From Eutrigla gurnardus (Eukaryota; Chordata; Actinopteri; Perciformes; Triglidae): a stretch of DNA of 64,000 bases. This document shows, in pieces, positions 52,801 through 62,721 of this stretch; within the stretch, counting starts at the first letter, position 1; each line of letters opens with the position of its first letter. The notes beneath the pieces were generated by a model. That model was given only the letters and a program-made list of their open reading frames with translations. It did not search any database and was not told the origin of the DNA. The DNA is taken from contig OY741272.1 of NCBI GenBank assembly GCA_963514095.1, forward strand, positions 24,755,230 to 24,819,229. The letters run 5' to 3'. The translations under genes and the position numbers were made by a program.

Positions 52801-55651
52801 CTTCTGGAAGAAACCAGACAATAAAAAGACAATAATGTCCCCTCGGCCAGCCAGCAGGAAAATACAGACAAACCGCCAAGAGGGACACAGACAGACAGAC
52901 AAGCAAGCAGGCAGATGAGATGGAGATTGGTTTGACCAGCAGTTTACATAACTGCCGTGCTGGGCTTTTCGTCTGAAAGGCTGTGATTGAATATAACGGT
53001 GGATATAAGGTCTATTTTGCCGTTTGGGGCTGCTGTGGATTGCCCTGAGCCGGACAGATTGGAGCCGGAGTGAAAGGTTTAAGTCTAGCTCGCTGATTCC
53101 CTCGTACACGCTTAATTTGCTGAAGTGATCAAGGCTTTGGTTTCAGCATCCCTCCCTCTCTGCCCGTTAATGCTGCTTTCCTGTCTGTTTCGGTGAACGT
53201 CCGCGGTGACGGGGCTTGCCAGCTGGTTTTGACTGAGTGACTGCATGCTAGAATGTGTTATCGTCTGTCTGCATTTCTGCCTTTGGTTGGCCGTCGCCCC
53301 GCTCCTAGCCAGCTCTCTCATGACCCACATATTTCCTCTGGGCCTTGTTGACAGTGGGGGGAGCACAGACTAACAGAGAATGAGGGTGCGATGGCATCAT
53401 CCTGAATGGGTGGCGGGCGATTTAATACTTTCCGGGAAACCGTGGCTCTCTTTTTCTCTTGCGAAACAAACTTTTTTGTTTGCCAGGATATGATATAAGC
53501 TCCCCATTTTCAAGTCTTTTTTCTGCTCATGCCTGAGGGTCGGGTCAGTGTCTGGCCAGTGGCTGCTACACTGGCCTAATGCTGCCTGACTGACAATCTA
53601 CCACCCTAATAGGCCTGGAGAGACTTAAGGCTCACTCTTTGCGTCCCCTACATCTTCTCCAGGCGGTCTGCTCCACAGAGAGCATCACTGTATGACATGC
53701 CCATCATTTACCGATCGCAAATGCTTCCCGGCACTCTCCCCTTCGACAAGGGAGGCAGAAGGGACTGTGTTTGGGTGTGTGTTTGTACGTGGGTGGGTGT
53801 TGATGGAGAGGGCATCCATCTTCCATTGTTGTGCCCACCCCACCCTCTCCGTCTTTCCTTGCCTCATCTCCTTTCTGTCGTTCCTCCCTCTCCCTCCACC
53901 TCAGTTGAAAGGGGGCCTGTCCCTTTGACCCCTGCACCAGGCGATGGGGGTTGGGGGGGCGTAGAGGGCACTACAGAGGGTCTGTGCACAGCCAGCTGGT
54001 TGCAGGTGGAAATGAGATGTATTACTTGGGATCAGCCGCCTGTTGGTGAATAATAATATCCACAGGAACGAGTTAATCACCGACCGGGAACGGTGAAGCG
54101 CTACATGGACGTTTAAACGAGCAACCGGGCCGCGCTGTAGCTGCACTGTTTGGCTTTTATCGTTGTTAGGGTTGCTAATGGAAGCTGGTTGGGAGCGGAG
54201 GGAGAAGAAAGAGAAAGGGTGGGTGGACAAAAAAAGAAAAAAAACAGCTACTACATGGACTCTTCTAAGGGGAGGACAAAGTAGCACCAAACGTATTGCC
54301 AATAAAACACGTGTTTGATGTCTTGTGTTACCTAACAGTTAATCTGATATGTTATCTAACACCGCTGTGAACACAGGCCCCGTTTTGAAAAAAAAACAAG
54401 CTCGTGTGTAATGACATAGTGAGAGAATGTGACACATCCCGTGTGCTAATATTGACTGTGCCACGCTTCACCGGCGGGGCTCACCACGCGCCATGTTGGC
54501 CGTGGCGACTCGGTTCCAGTTTGCTGCCTCTGAGGCCGCCGAGCTGAAATGTGCTTCAGGTCGAGTTGGATCGGCAAACCGGCGTCGCACGCAGCTGTCG
54601 CTCAGGTTTTGCATTAGCCGATGCAGTCGAGTTGCTGCAATCACAACTCTATCAACGCTACTTATACGTGTCTGCAAGTTGCCCTGTTGCTTTTTTTGTT
54701 TTGTTGCATCGACACATTAACCAACGCTTTGGGTGTTGACCCCCCCTTCCTCCTTCCTTTGTAATGGATTGCTAGGGCAATAGGGAATACTAATACAAAG
54801 TAAAACAGTGACAGCCTCGTCAGCACTTTCACTGCCGTTTACTGGGAGTGAGAGAAATATAAAAACACAGAGGGAGGCCTGTTTTCAGGACCTTGAACAC
54901 CAGGAATGTCGCCCCTGTTAAGGTAGTGAGATGACATCTCTCAAGGACTCTCTGACCGTCTCTAAATTTAAATGCAATCTACAGTCTCTGCCTTACATAG
55001 CTGTGCATTTCCATGAACGGCAATTTCTGATGCGCCGGGAGCAGGTGGAGCTTTCGTAGAGAGGTGCGGTTTGCGCTGCGTGTGTCTCGGGTAGGGCCGA
55101 CGCTCCGGCGAGCCACAGGTGCGCGGCGGTCGGGGGATGGAGCGCTGCACATTGATTTCACAGCCAGGGACGGCCGAGCAATATACCTGGAAAAGTGCTT
55201 CTCCGCGGTGAGTCTTCAAAGAGGTTGTGAGGGCATGAATATATAGATGGGTGGCCCCGCGGGAGGATGGGGAGTCATTCACGGCACCAGACCGAGCCTT
55301 TTACATTAGGGAAGGAAGGGCTGAGGCGTGGGATGTGGAGTGGTGAAGAGGCTGAGAGAAGAGAGGGAAGGAGATCGAGGGGACAAAAGTCAACGGCAGG
55401 CTCTTTTTTTCATGGAGTGCTTTTTTTGCTTTTAGTACTGGATGGCTATCTCTCTGCCCGACCAGCACTATGTCACAACACTGCTTTCAACATACCCAGT
55501 ATTAGATCTTATTTACCTTCAGTATACCTCATGCTCTTTTCTCATAACTGCCTGCTTATTGGATAAAACAGATTTATAACGGCTAAGGAGGATGTCTTTC
55601 AAACAAAAAGGAAATCAAAGATCAAACCAATTATTTTTAACTGGCTGACCC

Positions 55652-55694
<43 letters not shown>

Positions 55695-55825
55695 TGTGGT
55701 CCATTTCTGTGTGTGTAAATGCTGCGGGGGTTCCAGGGATCCATCGGTCTCCCGTCTGGAGCCAAGCTAAGGGAAGGTCAGCCTGATGGATACATCCTGG
55801 CATGGACACCGCCTGTGATGTCAGC

Positions 55826-55861
<36 letters not shown>

Positions 55862-57355
55862 GGCAGGCAGGCAGGCCAGCCAAGCCCAGGCACGGTTCAA
55901 CAGAGCAGAGGGCGGAGCGGGGAGCGGGGAGGGAGCGCTGTAGCTTGGCCTTGGCGCCCTAGTTTGAGGGGTTTTGTTGAAGGGGGTGTAGGGGTTTGGC
56001 CGTGCTGACAGAGGGGGGTGGGTGAAGGGGCTGAGGTGCATGGGGTGGGCTGGGGTGGGCAGAAGAAAGCCTCCATTCATGAGTCGTGCCATCTCGGGCT
56101 CCCAAGAGGACTGGGACTCATCAATGACCAGGCCAGCTGGGAGGATGTCAGCATGCAGACTCTCTCTCTGTCCCTCCGTCTCTCTCTCCCTCACCCTCAC
56201 CCATCTCACCCTCCTTCTTCCTTTTGTCAAGGCCCAGTGCTGTCAGAGCCACTAGCCCGAACACTGAGACCTCTCATGCACTTGGGTCCCCATAGAGAGA
56301 GAGAGAGAGAGAGAGCCCCTGGCTAGCTGGCGGTTAGCACACCGTCTGTGCTCTCTTTGACATCGATGGTCTGCAGCGAGAAGCTCACCGCCACCCTCCG
56401 AGATGCACCGTCTGCGGTAGCCATGCCAACCGGAGACGAGCTAGGTGGGGTGCAGCTTAAACGCTGATAAATTGGCGGTGTCAGCCGAATGTAACACGCT
56501 CAGGTTGGTATATCCAAGCGCCTCCGTTACAGAGAAGACCAGGTGGCATGAATGTAGTTTAAAGGCATGCAAGTGATGTGGCTCCATGTGATCCCCCGAT
56601 CCTCTAGCGCCACTATGAGGTCCACATTCGTGGCTCGGACTGAAATGACTCAAATATTGGCTGGAGTGCCATTTAGATTTGGTGTGGGCCATCATTAGGT
56701 CAACATTTTAATTGGTTGTTTTTGACCAAAATATCTGCAAAACTAATGGCATGGCATTCCCATGTACTTTCATGTTTAGTGCTAATTAGCACATGCTAGC
56801 TTACAAACACGCTAAACTACGATGAAGGTGAATGCCTCGTCCTAATGAGCTTAAGTGCATAAGTGCAGCCTCACAGAGCCACTAGACTCTTAGTCTTTGT
56901 TCATCTTTGACCCACAAAGAGACAATGACAGGTATAAAACGGTCATTTACACCCCAGAATTCCATTAACCAAACAGTCAAATAACAAAAATGTGACCACT
57001 GAACACCTGGCTGCCTGTGCTGTTTTTTTTTTTTTTTATTATATATTCAATATAAATCAAGTGTGGCATCCCATCTAGCATCAAAAACTGGTCCAATCTG
57101 CATAAATTGTCAATCTCGTGTGCTCTGCTACTTTGGGAGCGAAAGGGGGGGGAGCAAGGTTTGTAAGCGGCACAGATGTGTGTGCTGTTTATCACTGCCA
57201 GTGAAAGACCTGCATCAGCAGCAGCTGTGGGGCGCTTTGCATGCGATGGCAGCGGTGCATCGGCTGGGGCAGATTTGCATTTGTGGTTTCATATCATGAG
57301 CAACGATGTTACTCCCTCTCTCTCTTCCTTCCTCCCTTCCTTTGCTCTCTTTCTT

Positions 57356-57405
<50 letters not shown>

Positions 57406-60400
57406 TCGCTGAACGGGAGGAGCTTTTCTGCGAGAGGCCGGGGAGCCATGAGAACAGCCTAAGTAGAGCACTGGAGCATAACCCAGGAAGGTTCAGGGTG
57501 GAACGGCTCCAAGCATAACATCAACACGAGCAAATCTCTCCATCGCACACGAGGGCAAAGTCCATGCGGTCGTGACACGCAGCTATACACACATCCACAG
57601 AAACTCATACCTAATTCTGAAAGTACAGTCTGTTGAAACTGGGTGTTATGAAAGCCACCTTTCCGACATCAAATGTGACCTCTCGGTCAGCTCCGCAGTG
57701 TTTGTGAGCTGTAGTATGGATTACATAGACGGTGTGTTTGAAGTGACTTAGTTCAGTGTCTTGGCCAAATAGAAAAGAGGCAAAGTTGAAGGTCCCGGGG
57801 TCCGCATGTGTCCACTGGAGTCGCAGTGATCTGGAGGACCATCTGATGAAAGAGTTTCCTGTGGCTTTCATCTCCACAATGATGTGTTTTGATGGGGGGG
57901 GTTCTTGCAGCTGAGGCAAGAAGCAGCTTCATGTTGTGAGAACAGCCTTTTTTTTCTCTGCAGCTTGCAATGGCTCATACATATTTTGTGTTCTTCAAAG
58001 TCAAATTAGGTTTTTTTTTTTTGGAGAGCTCACAAAAATAAATAAGGCAGTATATGTTTAGTGCTTTTTGTCTCAGAATGAATCCTATTTAGATGACAAA
58101 TGCGCCGCAGAACTGGCGTATTGGTTTCATTATGTCGTAAAAAAGAAAGGTAGAACGCGCAATATCTGTGATGATGATGGACTGCTGCCTGTTTCTATTA
58201 TCAGACGGCGTGACAAGTAAAAGAGTTGAAAGCACCGCCGGTGACATTTGAATCCATAAATAGAACATAACAATCACAAACATCTGTATGTGTGGATGTC
58301 AGAGGGGGAATTTGTCATCAGAGTGTTTCAGCAATTTGACTTGGGGTTGTCTGACGACTTTAAATTGACCAAATAAATGCGGGATAACGAGATGGTTGTA
58401 GTGTGTTTACTGCGTGTTTGTGGATTCCTCGGGTTTGATTGAGCGCATCTCCCTGATGATGGTAGGAGCCACAACTAATTCTCCTGGAGGACCGGGAGTC
58501 TAGAGTCTCTGGGACCGGCCCTAGCATCTCTGGGACCGACTCTAGAGTCTCTGGGACCGGCTCTAGAGTCTCTGGGACCTGCTAGTGTCTCTGGGACTGC
58601 CTCTAGAGTCTCTGGGACCGTCCCTAGAGTCTCTGGGACCGGCTCTAGAGTCTCTAGGACTGGCCGTAGAGTCTCTGGGACCAGCTCTAGCGTCTCTGGG
58701 ACCGACTCTAGAGTCTCTGGGACCGGCCCTAGCCTCTCTGGGACCGACTCTAGAGTCTCTGGGATGGTCCACTGCTGTCATTGTTCCCTTATGTCCCCAG
58801 TGAAAGTCCAGCCGTTCTAACAGGCTGTTTAGAGGTGGATCATGCTGACCCGGTCCCGGTGTCCATCTCCTCTTCTTCCTATACCTTCAGCAGACCTCGC
58901 TGTCCCCGACCCCCCCACCACCACCACCACTATCGCCTCCTAGCAGGCTCCTTTATGCCTCTTTGGCAGCTCCGTGATAGACGCCTCGGCTCATTGTGTG
59001 TGAAGGTGTCTTTGTATCGGTGTGTAATGGTGCCCTAAGATACTGTTGCTAGAGTGTTGTCTTGGTGTCTGTTCCACCGCTGCCCTCGAGACCCCAATAA
59101 CCGCCGTCTTTGACAGGATCTCCGCTGCCCCCCTTTTATTTGCTTTATTCGTGCCTCTGCCTCTCTTGAACTCTCTACCCAGAATCTCATCGTCTGTCCT
59201 CGTGGAATCTTCTGCCTTCCCATATTAGACACATCTCAGTGTACAATGAACGGCTTGTGCCCTCTTTCCATTTAGTCTTCTTTTTTTGTTGTTGTCGGCG
59301 AGCAGTGAATAGAAGCCAGGGAGCTACAGTTGGAAATTAGCTTTTAAGTATGTGAGGTATGTTCATTCACTCTCCTCAAAAACCCTCCCACCCCCCCCCC
59401 CGTTCCAAAACAGGCATATGAAGTCCTATAGCGCCCCCCATGCTGTTTCCCATATTGTCTGTTTCCCTGGTACCTGCAGTTCTGCCGGGACGGAGGCCAG
59501 ACCCCCACGTTCCTCCTTCTACAACTCAAACCCTGCCAGAGCCTGCCCAGACTTAGAGGGTGGGGGGCCGCTAGCCTAGTTACCATGGGAACGGCAGTCA
59601 ACATTGTGAACCCGGGGACACGACTGTGAAACTTTCCAAGATCAGCCTTAGGATCCATGTGATCCGTGTGTCTCAGAAATAGTGAGGGATTGCTCCTGAG
59701 ATAAAGGATTAGCTTCAGTCTAGAGGTGAAGTCACCCAGTGATTGACTTTCACCGATATGCGTCCCCCCGTATGCCGACGACAGCCCGAAGAACCTCTTG
59801 AAAGAGATCTGGATTGTTCGAGAGCAGAGTCACTGTGTTCTCGGTTATTTTAAGCCGCATCGGAGACGTGAGCTCACAAGAAGCGTATTAGTCTTTCTGA
59901 CAGGATATAAAACATGTTGAATGGAAGTTGGCAATTCTTTTGGACTCCAGTTGCTGCTCAAGTAACTGAAGCAATATTTTTTCTTTTTTTCTATCAAATT
60001 ATAGATATTTATCTTCCACAAGTAATGGTCCCTTTCTGTATCATTGCATGTGTATGTCTGGTCAAAACAATGCTTTATTAAGTCAGATGCAGACGGATGA
60101 AGCTCATTGCATGCTCTACAGAATATTAATGTTGGTTTTATTTGAATGCATAATCGTTACCATGTTGCTTTGTGGCTCTGGACCATGGAATACCCTATAT
60201 CGCTACACAATCCACGTATCTGACCAGCAGAGACGGGGCTCAGTTATTGTTGCCCCTGCATGCTTATCCGTCACATAATCCGCTGCCTGGTGCCTTGGAA
60301 AACTGTTAAACAGGTGAAAAAGTAGCAACCCGACTGTGCAAGGCCACATGGAGTGATCAATGTTAAGATAACATAACATCCTCCAGACATTGAAGAGTAA

Positions 60401-62721
60401 TGGATTGACTGATTAGCTGTCTTGGTGTGGAACTGTGGATCCTCAAAATGTGCATTTCTGTGTTTACGTTGTGTAATTAGATCTTTTTGGCTTCGGGGAA
60501 TTTTGCTAAAATGTGTGGACACTCTCAGACCCACTCCTACAGAACGCAGCATAGATGATTCCCTCTTCTGAGCTCATAGGAAGTGTGAAAAGAAGCTCCT
60601 CACCATGCATTCGCAGATATGACTTGATATCACAAATGTCATGCTTGCTTTTCTACATCTTTTCTACATCATGATTTCTAACAATGTTGTTTCCTCTGTC
60701 CGCAGGGCACCAGAGATCATCCTGGGCCTGCCGTTCTGCGAGGCCATCGACATGTGGTCCCTGGGATGTGTGATAGCCGAGCTCTTCCTGGGGTGGCCCC
60801 TCTACCCAGGAGCCTCAGAGTTTGACCAGGTAACACATGATGCGTGCTTCCTCCTGTCTGGGAGTTCATGTGCAGTTACTGGTATGCATGTCTGTGTGCG
60901 TGTACTCTCTCTTCGTGTGCTTGGGAGGGTGGGATGCGTCTTCGATCCCCCTGACAGCCCCCGATGATTCTCGCGCAGCCTCCCTGTTTATCTGAACAGA
61001 TGCCACGGAGCCACTTGTCCAATTAGCGGAGCCCCTGTGCTCCCGAGCAAGACATCGCCCGCGTTCCCCCTTCTCTATCAGTCAGACGAGGCTCAGTGGG
61101 GAAACCTTGAGCGAGTTGTGCTCCATCACTGAACAAGCTCGCCTGATTTTTCTACAAGACGCCGGAAAACTTTGCAAAGTGTCTCATTTACAAGTTTCAA
61201 ATCAATCTTTAGACTCTGGAGCTGAGGTCATGTTTGGGTGCCGTGCGTTTTGGGTTTTTTAAAATCTGGAGTTGTTAATTTCAGCCCAGATTTTCAATCT
61301 GCCAATAGGACATCAATCCTAACGTTTTTTTTTATCTGATTCATTTTGCTCCCTGATATAATATAACACCTGGGTCAGTCATGCATATGATGTGGAAAGT
61401 CTCAAATGCATTATCCATCTTCATGTCTTGCAGATTCGGTACATCTCGCAGACACAGGGTCTTCCTGCAGAGTATCTGTTGAGTGCGGGGACAAAAACCA
61501 CCAGGTTCTTCAACAGAGACCCCGACTCCACCTATCCTCTCTGGAGACTCAAGGTACGACTGGAATGATACACATGCACGCACAAAAATGCACAGATTCC
61601 TCCCGGTAGCATAAAGCAATCATCACTTTAAGAGCTGGGGATACTTTTCCCGGGAATATCTGTCATTAATAATCTCTGAAAGTGAGGTAATGAGAGGAAA
61701 ATAGATCTTTTTGAGAGCATTTCAAACCCCTCCCTTTGTTCCTCCCTGAGTTCTTGACTGTATGGACCTGCAAATACTAATCCATCATTATCTCATCCAT
61801 ACCTATCTGCAGGGTATGTCTGCTCTGCCTATCCCAGCAACACACCACGCCAACACTGATGATGATAATTACCATTTAAATCATGATATTTAGCAACATA
61901 AAGCACATAAATCAGATGCTTTCACTTGCCCGTGGGCTTTTAGAAGTTGTCGCAACTTTTTTGCTCAAAGTTCTCTCTGAGAAACCTTCGAGATTAGGAG
62001 CCATTTAAAGACAAGGGGGGTCCTGAAGATAAATGTGTAACAAACGTGCACCTGACTCCGCTGCTGTAACTCCTCATGTTTTTCTCAGTGTCTTCCCTAT
62101 GTGGAAAATCAAACGTCAAGGCATCCCCGACCACTTATTTTTCCACTCTGAAGAGTGATTGCTCAGCTTTCATTTGACCTTACCATCTGTTTTCACATAA
62201 CAGCGAGCTCTGCTGACTACAATTAAAAAATATCATGTGTTCCGTCAGGAGGTTTCTATAGTCAACTCAGATTAGCTTTGTGTACATTTTTTTAAAACCT
62301 TTTGAAAAGGAAAAAAAAGAGCCTTTTAAGTTTTAAGTTTATACTTGTCCGCACGGTTTTCATACAGTTTACGTAAATGTGTGTCTGTGGACTGCAGTTT
62401 ATATTCTGCGTATTGTCTCAGTGATATAGTGTGTGCCTCCACATGCCATACCCCCCCCCCCCCCCCCCTGCTAGATGAGTGTCTGTGTCCTACCCCAGGG
62501 TTGCTCGGAGGGCAAGCCGAGTCCTGCTGCACATCAACAACAAGAGGCTGTAATGAGCCAAATGTAAATAGTACATTTCCAGAGGGGAAGTGTGATAGGA
62601 TTTGAGAAGAACATCTGCTTCTTGTCTCCCGCAGACGCAAGAGGACCACGAGGGTGAAACGGGGATCAAGTCGAAGGAGGCTCGCAAGTACATCTTCAAC
62701 TGCTTGGACGACATGGCGCAG
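15956..62721 (+). CDS. hipk2: hipk2 coding region, exons 1-5 joined (3' part outside window)
   Basis: Join of 15956-15974, 31447-32632, 60706-60829, 61434-61553 and 62635-62721, giving 512 residues without a stop. HIPK2 is a nuclear dual-specificity kinase of the CMGC/DYRK group. It phosphorylates p53, homeodomain factors and corepressors such as CtBP and Groucho, in DNA damage, Wnt, Notch and TGF-beta responses (family knowledge). The sequence shows the glycine loop GRGTFGQV (residues 240-247), VAIK lysine (262), HADLKPEN (catalytic Asp 358), DFG (380-382), activation tyrosine 395 and RAPE (402-405). These sit exactly 34 residues after human K228, D324 and Y361. HIPK2 is preferred over HIPK1 because of the MAPVYEGMAS start, FSPHTLQSSAF, NWDMTGYG, KNSGSNSEGDYQLV and ARLSTESADDYNFVRAY. 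About 30-50 kinase residues and the whole homeobox-interaction, PEST and autoinhibitory tail are missing, because they lie to the right of the window. Confidence 0.96.
19990..20130 (+). mobile_element. degenerate tRNA-derived SINE remnant
   Basis: A GTGGCTCGAG-like A-box region near 20010 is followed by CTGGTTCCGATCCC, a B-box (20047-20060). After it come words matching a very common teleost SINE body as I recall it: ATGTCCTTGAACGGGACGCTGAA (20069-20092) and GCCTCCCGGGTCGC. The copy is old, and no target duplication is evident. It is inserted in intron 1 in the sense orientation. Confidence 0.6.
21026..21056. repeat. (GT)n microsatellite
   Basis: Pure GT array in intron 1. Confidence 0.97.
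22247..22375 (+). repeat. (CTT)n/(CTC)n trinucleotide tract
   Basis: About 60 nt of nearly pure CTT units grade into CTC/CTT mixtures in intron 1. The tract is polypurine on the reverse strand, so it can form triplex DNA. It creates spurious poly-Ser and poly-Glu reading frames. Confidence 0.95.
23280..23295 (+). other. G-quadruplex motif in intron 1
   Basis: Four G3 runs separated by single A loops on the sense strand, followed by G-rich DNA to about 23400. Single-nucleotide loops are the most stable parallel quadruplex class, so it could form in both DNA and nascent RNA. Confidence 0.8.
25208..25286. repeat. (GT)n microsatellite, left arm of a GT/AC pair
   Basis: 79-nt pure array. It is complementary to the AC array at 25458-25523. 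Confidence 0.98.
25458..25549. repeat. (AC)n then (GT)n compound microsatellite
   Basis: 66 nt of AC, ten unique bases, then 16 nt of GT. It can pair internally and with the GT array 170 bp upstream. Confidence 0.98.
30074..30094. repeat. poly(A) run
   Basis: 21 A in intron 1. No recognisable retroelement body is adjacent. Confidence 0.95.
31447..32632 (+). CDS. hipk2: hipk2 exon 2: N-terminal region and kinase N-lobe to activation loop
   Basis: 1186-nt exon after a strong pyrimidine tract and CAG acceptor, closed by the donor AG|GTAAGA. It encodes residues 7-402. In order: an N-terminal block with a conserved SUMO-type site LKVE (Lys 32); a Ser/Asn/Ala-rich linker; a glycine-rich tract at residues 112-138 absent from tetrapod HIPK2; the conserved TRRSTVSLLDTYQRCGLKRKSEE block; an Ala/Thr-rich linker (about 188-207); then the kinase from about 226. 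It carries Lys 262, HAD Asp 358, DFG Asp 380 and the Y395-L-Q-S398 activation motif. The exon ends inside RYYR, so the activation segment is split by intron 2 (phase 2). It is strikingly GC-rich, with most kinase codons ending in G or C. This also creates a long reverse-strand open frame that is not a gene. Confidence 0.97.
34588..34994. mobile_element. non-autonomous terminal-inverted-repeat element (MITE-like), 407 bp
   Basis: The left end at 34588-34615 (TAC..., then TTAGGGCCACTGTAGG) is repeated inverted at 34967-34994. The inner 16 bp are identical and the outer 12 bp have four mismatches. Inside, the palindrome GCAAATTTGC recurs near both ends (about 34641, 34664 and 34930), giving nested subterminal inverted repeats. 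The interior has no open frame for a transposase. Target duplications are not clear, so the superfamily is unassigned. Confidence 0.75.
35083..35144. repeat. (CT)n(AC)n compound microsatellite
   Basis: 26 nt of CT followed directly by 36 nt of AC, close to the inverted-repeat element. Confidence 0.97.
35420..35464. repeat. (AC)n microsatellite with flanking ACACCCT copies
   Basis: AC array with one ATAC break, preceded by two copies of TACACCC. Confidence 0.95.
36005..36205 (+). mobile_element. tRNA-derived SINE copy
   Basis: CATGGTTCGAATCCAACC (36073-36090) is a near-perfect tRNA B-box and T-arm. It is preceded by an ACGTACCGAGGCTGAGTCCTC segment and followed by GGCCATTTCTGCAATGTCATC, CT-rich DNA, AATAAAAGGCAAAAA and an A-rich tail. 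This order matches a SINE family I recall as abundant in percomorph fishes. The A-box region is degenerate, so the copy is old or 5'-damaged. Confidence 0.75.
39068..39130. repeat. (GT)n microsatellite
   Basis: 63-nt pure array in intron 2. Confidence 0.98.
42534..42592. repeat. (GT)n microsatellite
   Basis: 59-nt pure array. A CT-rich tract follows at about 42748-42785. Confidence 0.98.
46795..46834. repeat. (AC)20 microsatellite
   Basis: 40-nt pure array in intron 2. Confidence 0.98.
48025..48086. repeat. (GT)n microsatellite with GC interruptions
   Basis: GT array with several GTGC variants. The variants suggest it is older than the pure arrays. Confidence 0.95.
51966..51993. repeat. 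(GACA)n tetranucleotide array
   Basis: Six to seven units of the GACA/GATA-class repeat common in fish genomes. Confidence 0.95.
52437..52491. repeat. imperfect (GT)n microsatellite
   Basis: GT array with GC and TT variants in intron 2. Confidence 0.9.
55655..55691. repeat. (GT)n microsatellite
   Basis: 37-nt array, followed 135 bp later by a second GT array at 55826-55861. Confidence 0.97.
55826..55861. repeat. (GT)n microsatellite
   Basis: GT array with one TTT break, followed by tandem GGCA units. Confidence 0.95.
57358..57400. repeat. (CT)n microsatellite
   Basis: 43-nt pure CT array, polypurine on the reverse strand. Confidence 0.98.
58501..58770. repeat. 21-bp minisatellite, 13 copies
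   Basis: The unit is TAGAGTCTCTGGGACCGGCTC with point variants, plus one 19-bp copy (58564-58582). Because 21 is a multiple of three, the array is open in frames on both strands and gives a seven-residue repeat (SLGPALE-like on +, GPRDSRA-like on -). Variants at copies 1-3 recur at 11-13, suggesting amplification in multi-unit blocks. It lies about 1.9 kb before exon 3, in intron 2. Confidence 0.97.
60706..60829 (+). CDS. hipk2: hipk2 exon 3: RAPE motif to kinase helix F region
   Basis: 124 nt. Acceptor TCCGCAG follows a TTTCCTCTG tract, and the donor is CAG|GTAACA. The first base completes Arg 402, and the rest gives residues 403-443. It reads APEIILGLPFCEAIDMWSLG then CVIAELFLGWPLYPGASEFDQ. 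This is the P+1 loop and helix-F region with the invariant DMWSLG aspartate that stabilises the catalytic loop. Human HIPK2 has Tyr where this protein has Phe in EFDQ, as I recall it. The exon ends in phase 0. Confidence 0.96.
60830..61433 (+). other. hipk2: hipk2 intron 3 (604 bp)
   Basis: GT-AG, phase 0. Nothing notable is seen inside apart from short T-runs. Confidence 0.95.
61434..61553 (+). CDS. hipk2: hipk2 exon 4: kinase C-lobe, residues 444-483
   Basis: 120 nt, exactly 40 codons, phase 0 on both sides. Acceptor CTTGCAG, donor AAG|GTACGA. It starts IRYISQTQGLPAEYLLSAG, continues TKTTRFFNRDPDSTYPLWRLK, and matches the HIPK-specific C-lobe segment after EYDQ. The substitutions relative to human HIPK2 (DPDST for DTDSP) are conservative. 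The segment belongs to the CMGC insert region that helps shape substrate docking (family knowledge). Confidence 0.96.
61554..62634 (+). other. hipk2: hipk2 intron 4 (1,081 bp)
   Basis: GT-AG, phase 0. Carries an 18-C run at 62451-62468. No other feature is seen. Confidence 0.95.
62635..62721 (+). CDS. hipk2: hipk2 exon 5: kinase C-lobe, residues 484-512
   Basis: 87 nt, 29 codons, phase 0. Acceptor TCCCGCAG, donor CAG|GTACGC. It reads [20 protein letters not shown] then FNCLDDMAQ, corresponding to human [29 protein letters not shown] (divided here as [10 protein letters not shown] and [19 protein letters not shown]). The next expected segment, starting VNMTTDLEG and carrying the rest of the C-lobe, is not found in the remaining 1.3 kb, so exon 6 is outside the window. 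Confidence 0.95.

Larger units (their letters stand above)
32633..60705 (+). other. hipk2: hipk2 intron 2 (28,073 bp)
   Basis: Donor GTAAGA, acceptor TCCGCAG, phase 2, splitting the activation segment of the kinase. Contents: an inverted-repeat element at 34588-34994, a SINE near 36010-36200, many GT/AC/CT arrays, G- and C-runs (36506, 38926, 51413, 51740, 52651) and a 21-bp minisatellite at 58501-58770. Blocks rich in TAATTA and TGACAG-like words near 37.5-37.8, 46.66-46.76 and 51.14-51.17 kb could be enhancers. No nested coding gene is recognised on either strand. Confidence 0.92.

Noticed and set aside
54493..54739. Overlapping open frames in a CpG-rich patch of intron 2
   Set aside because: Several frames are open at once and none resembles a known protein; no splice signals with a pyrimidine tract frame it.
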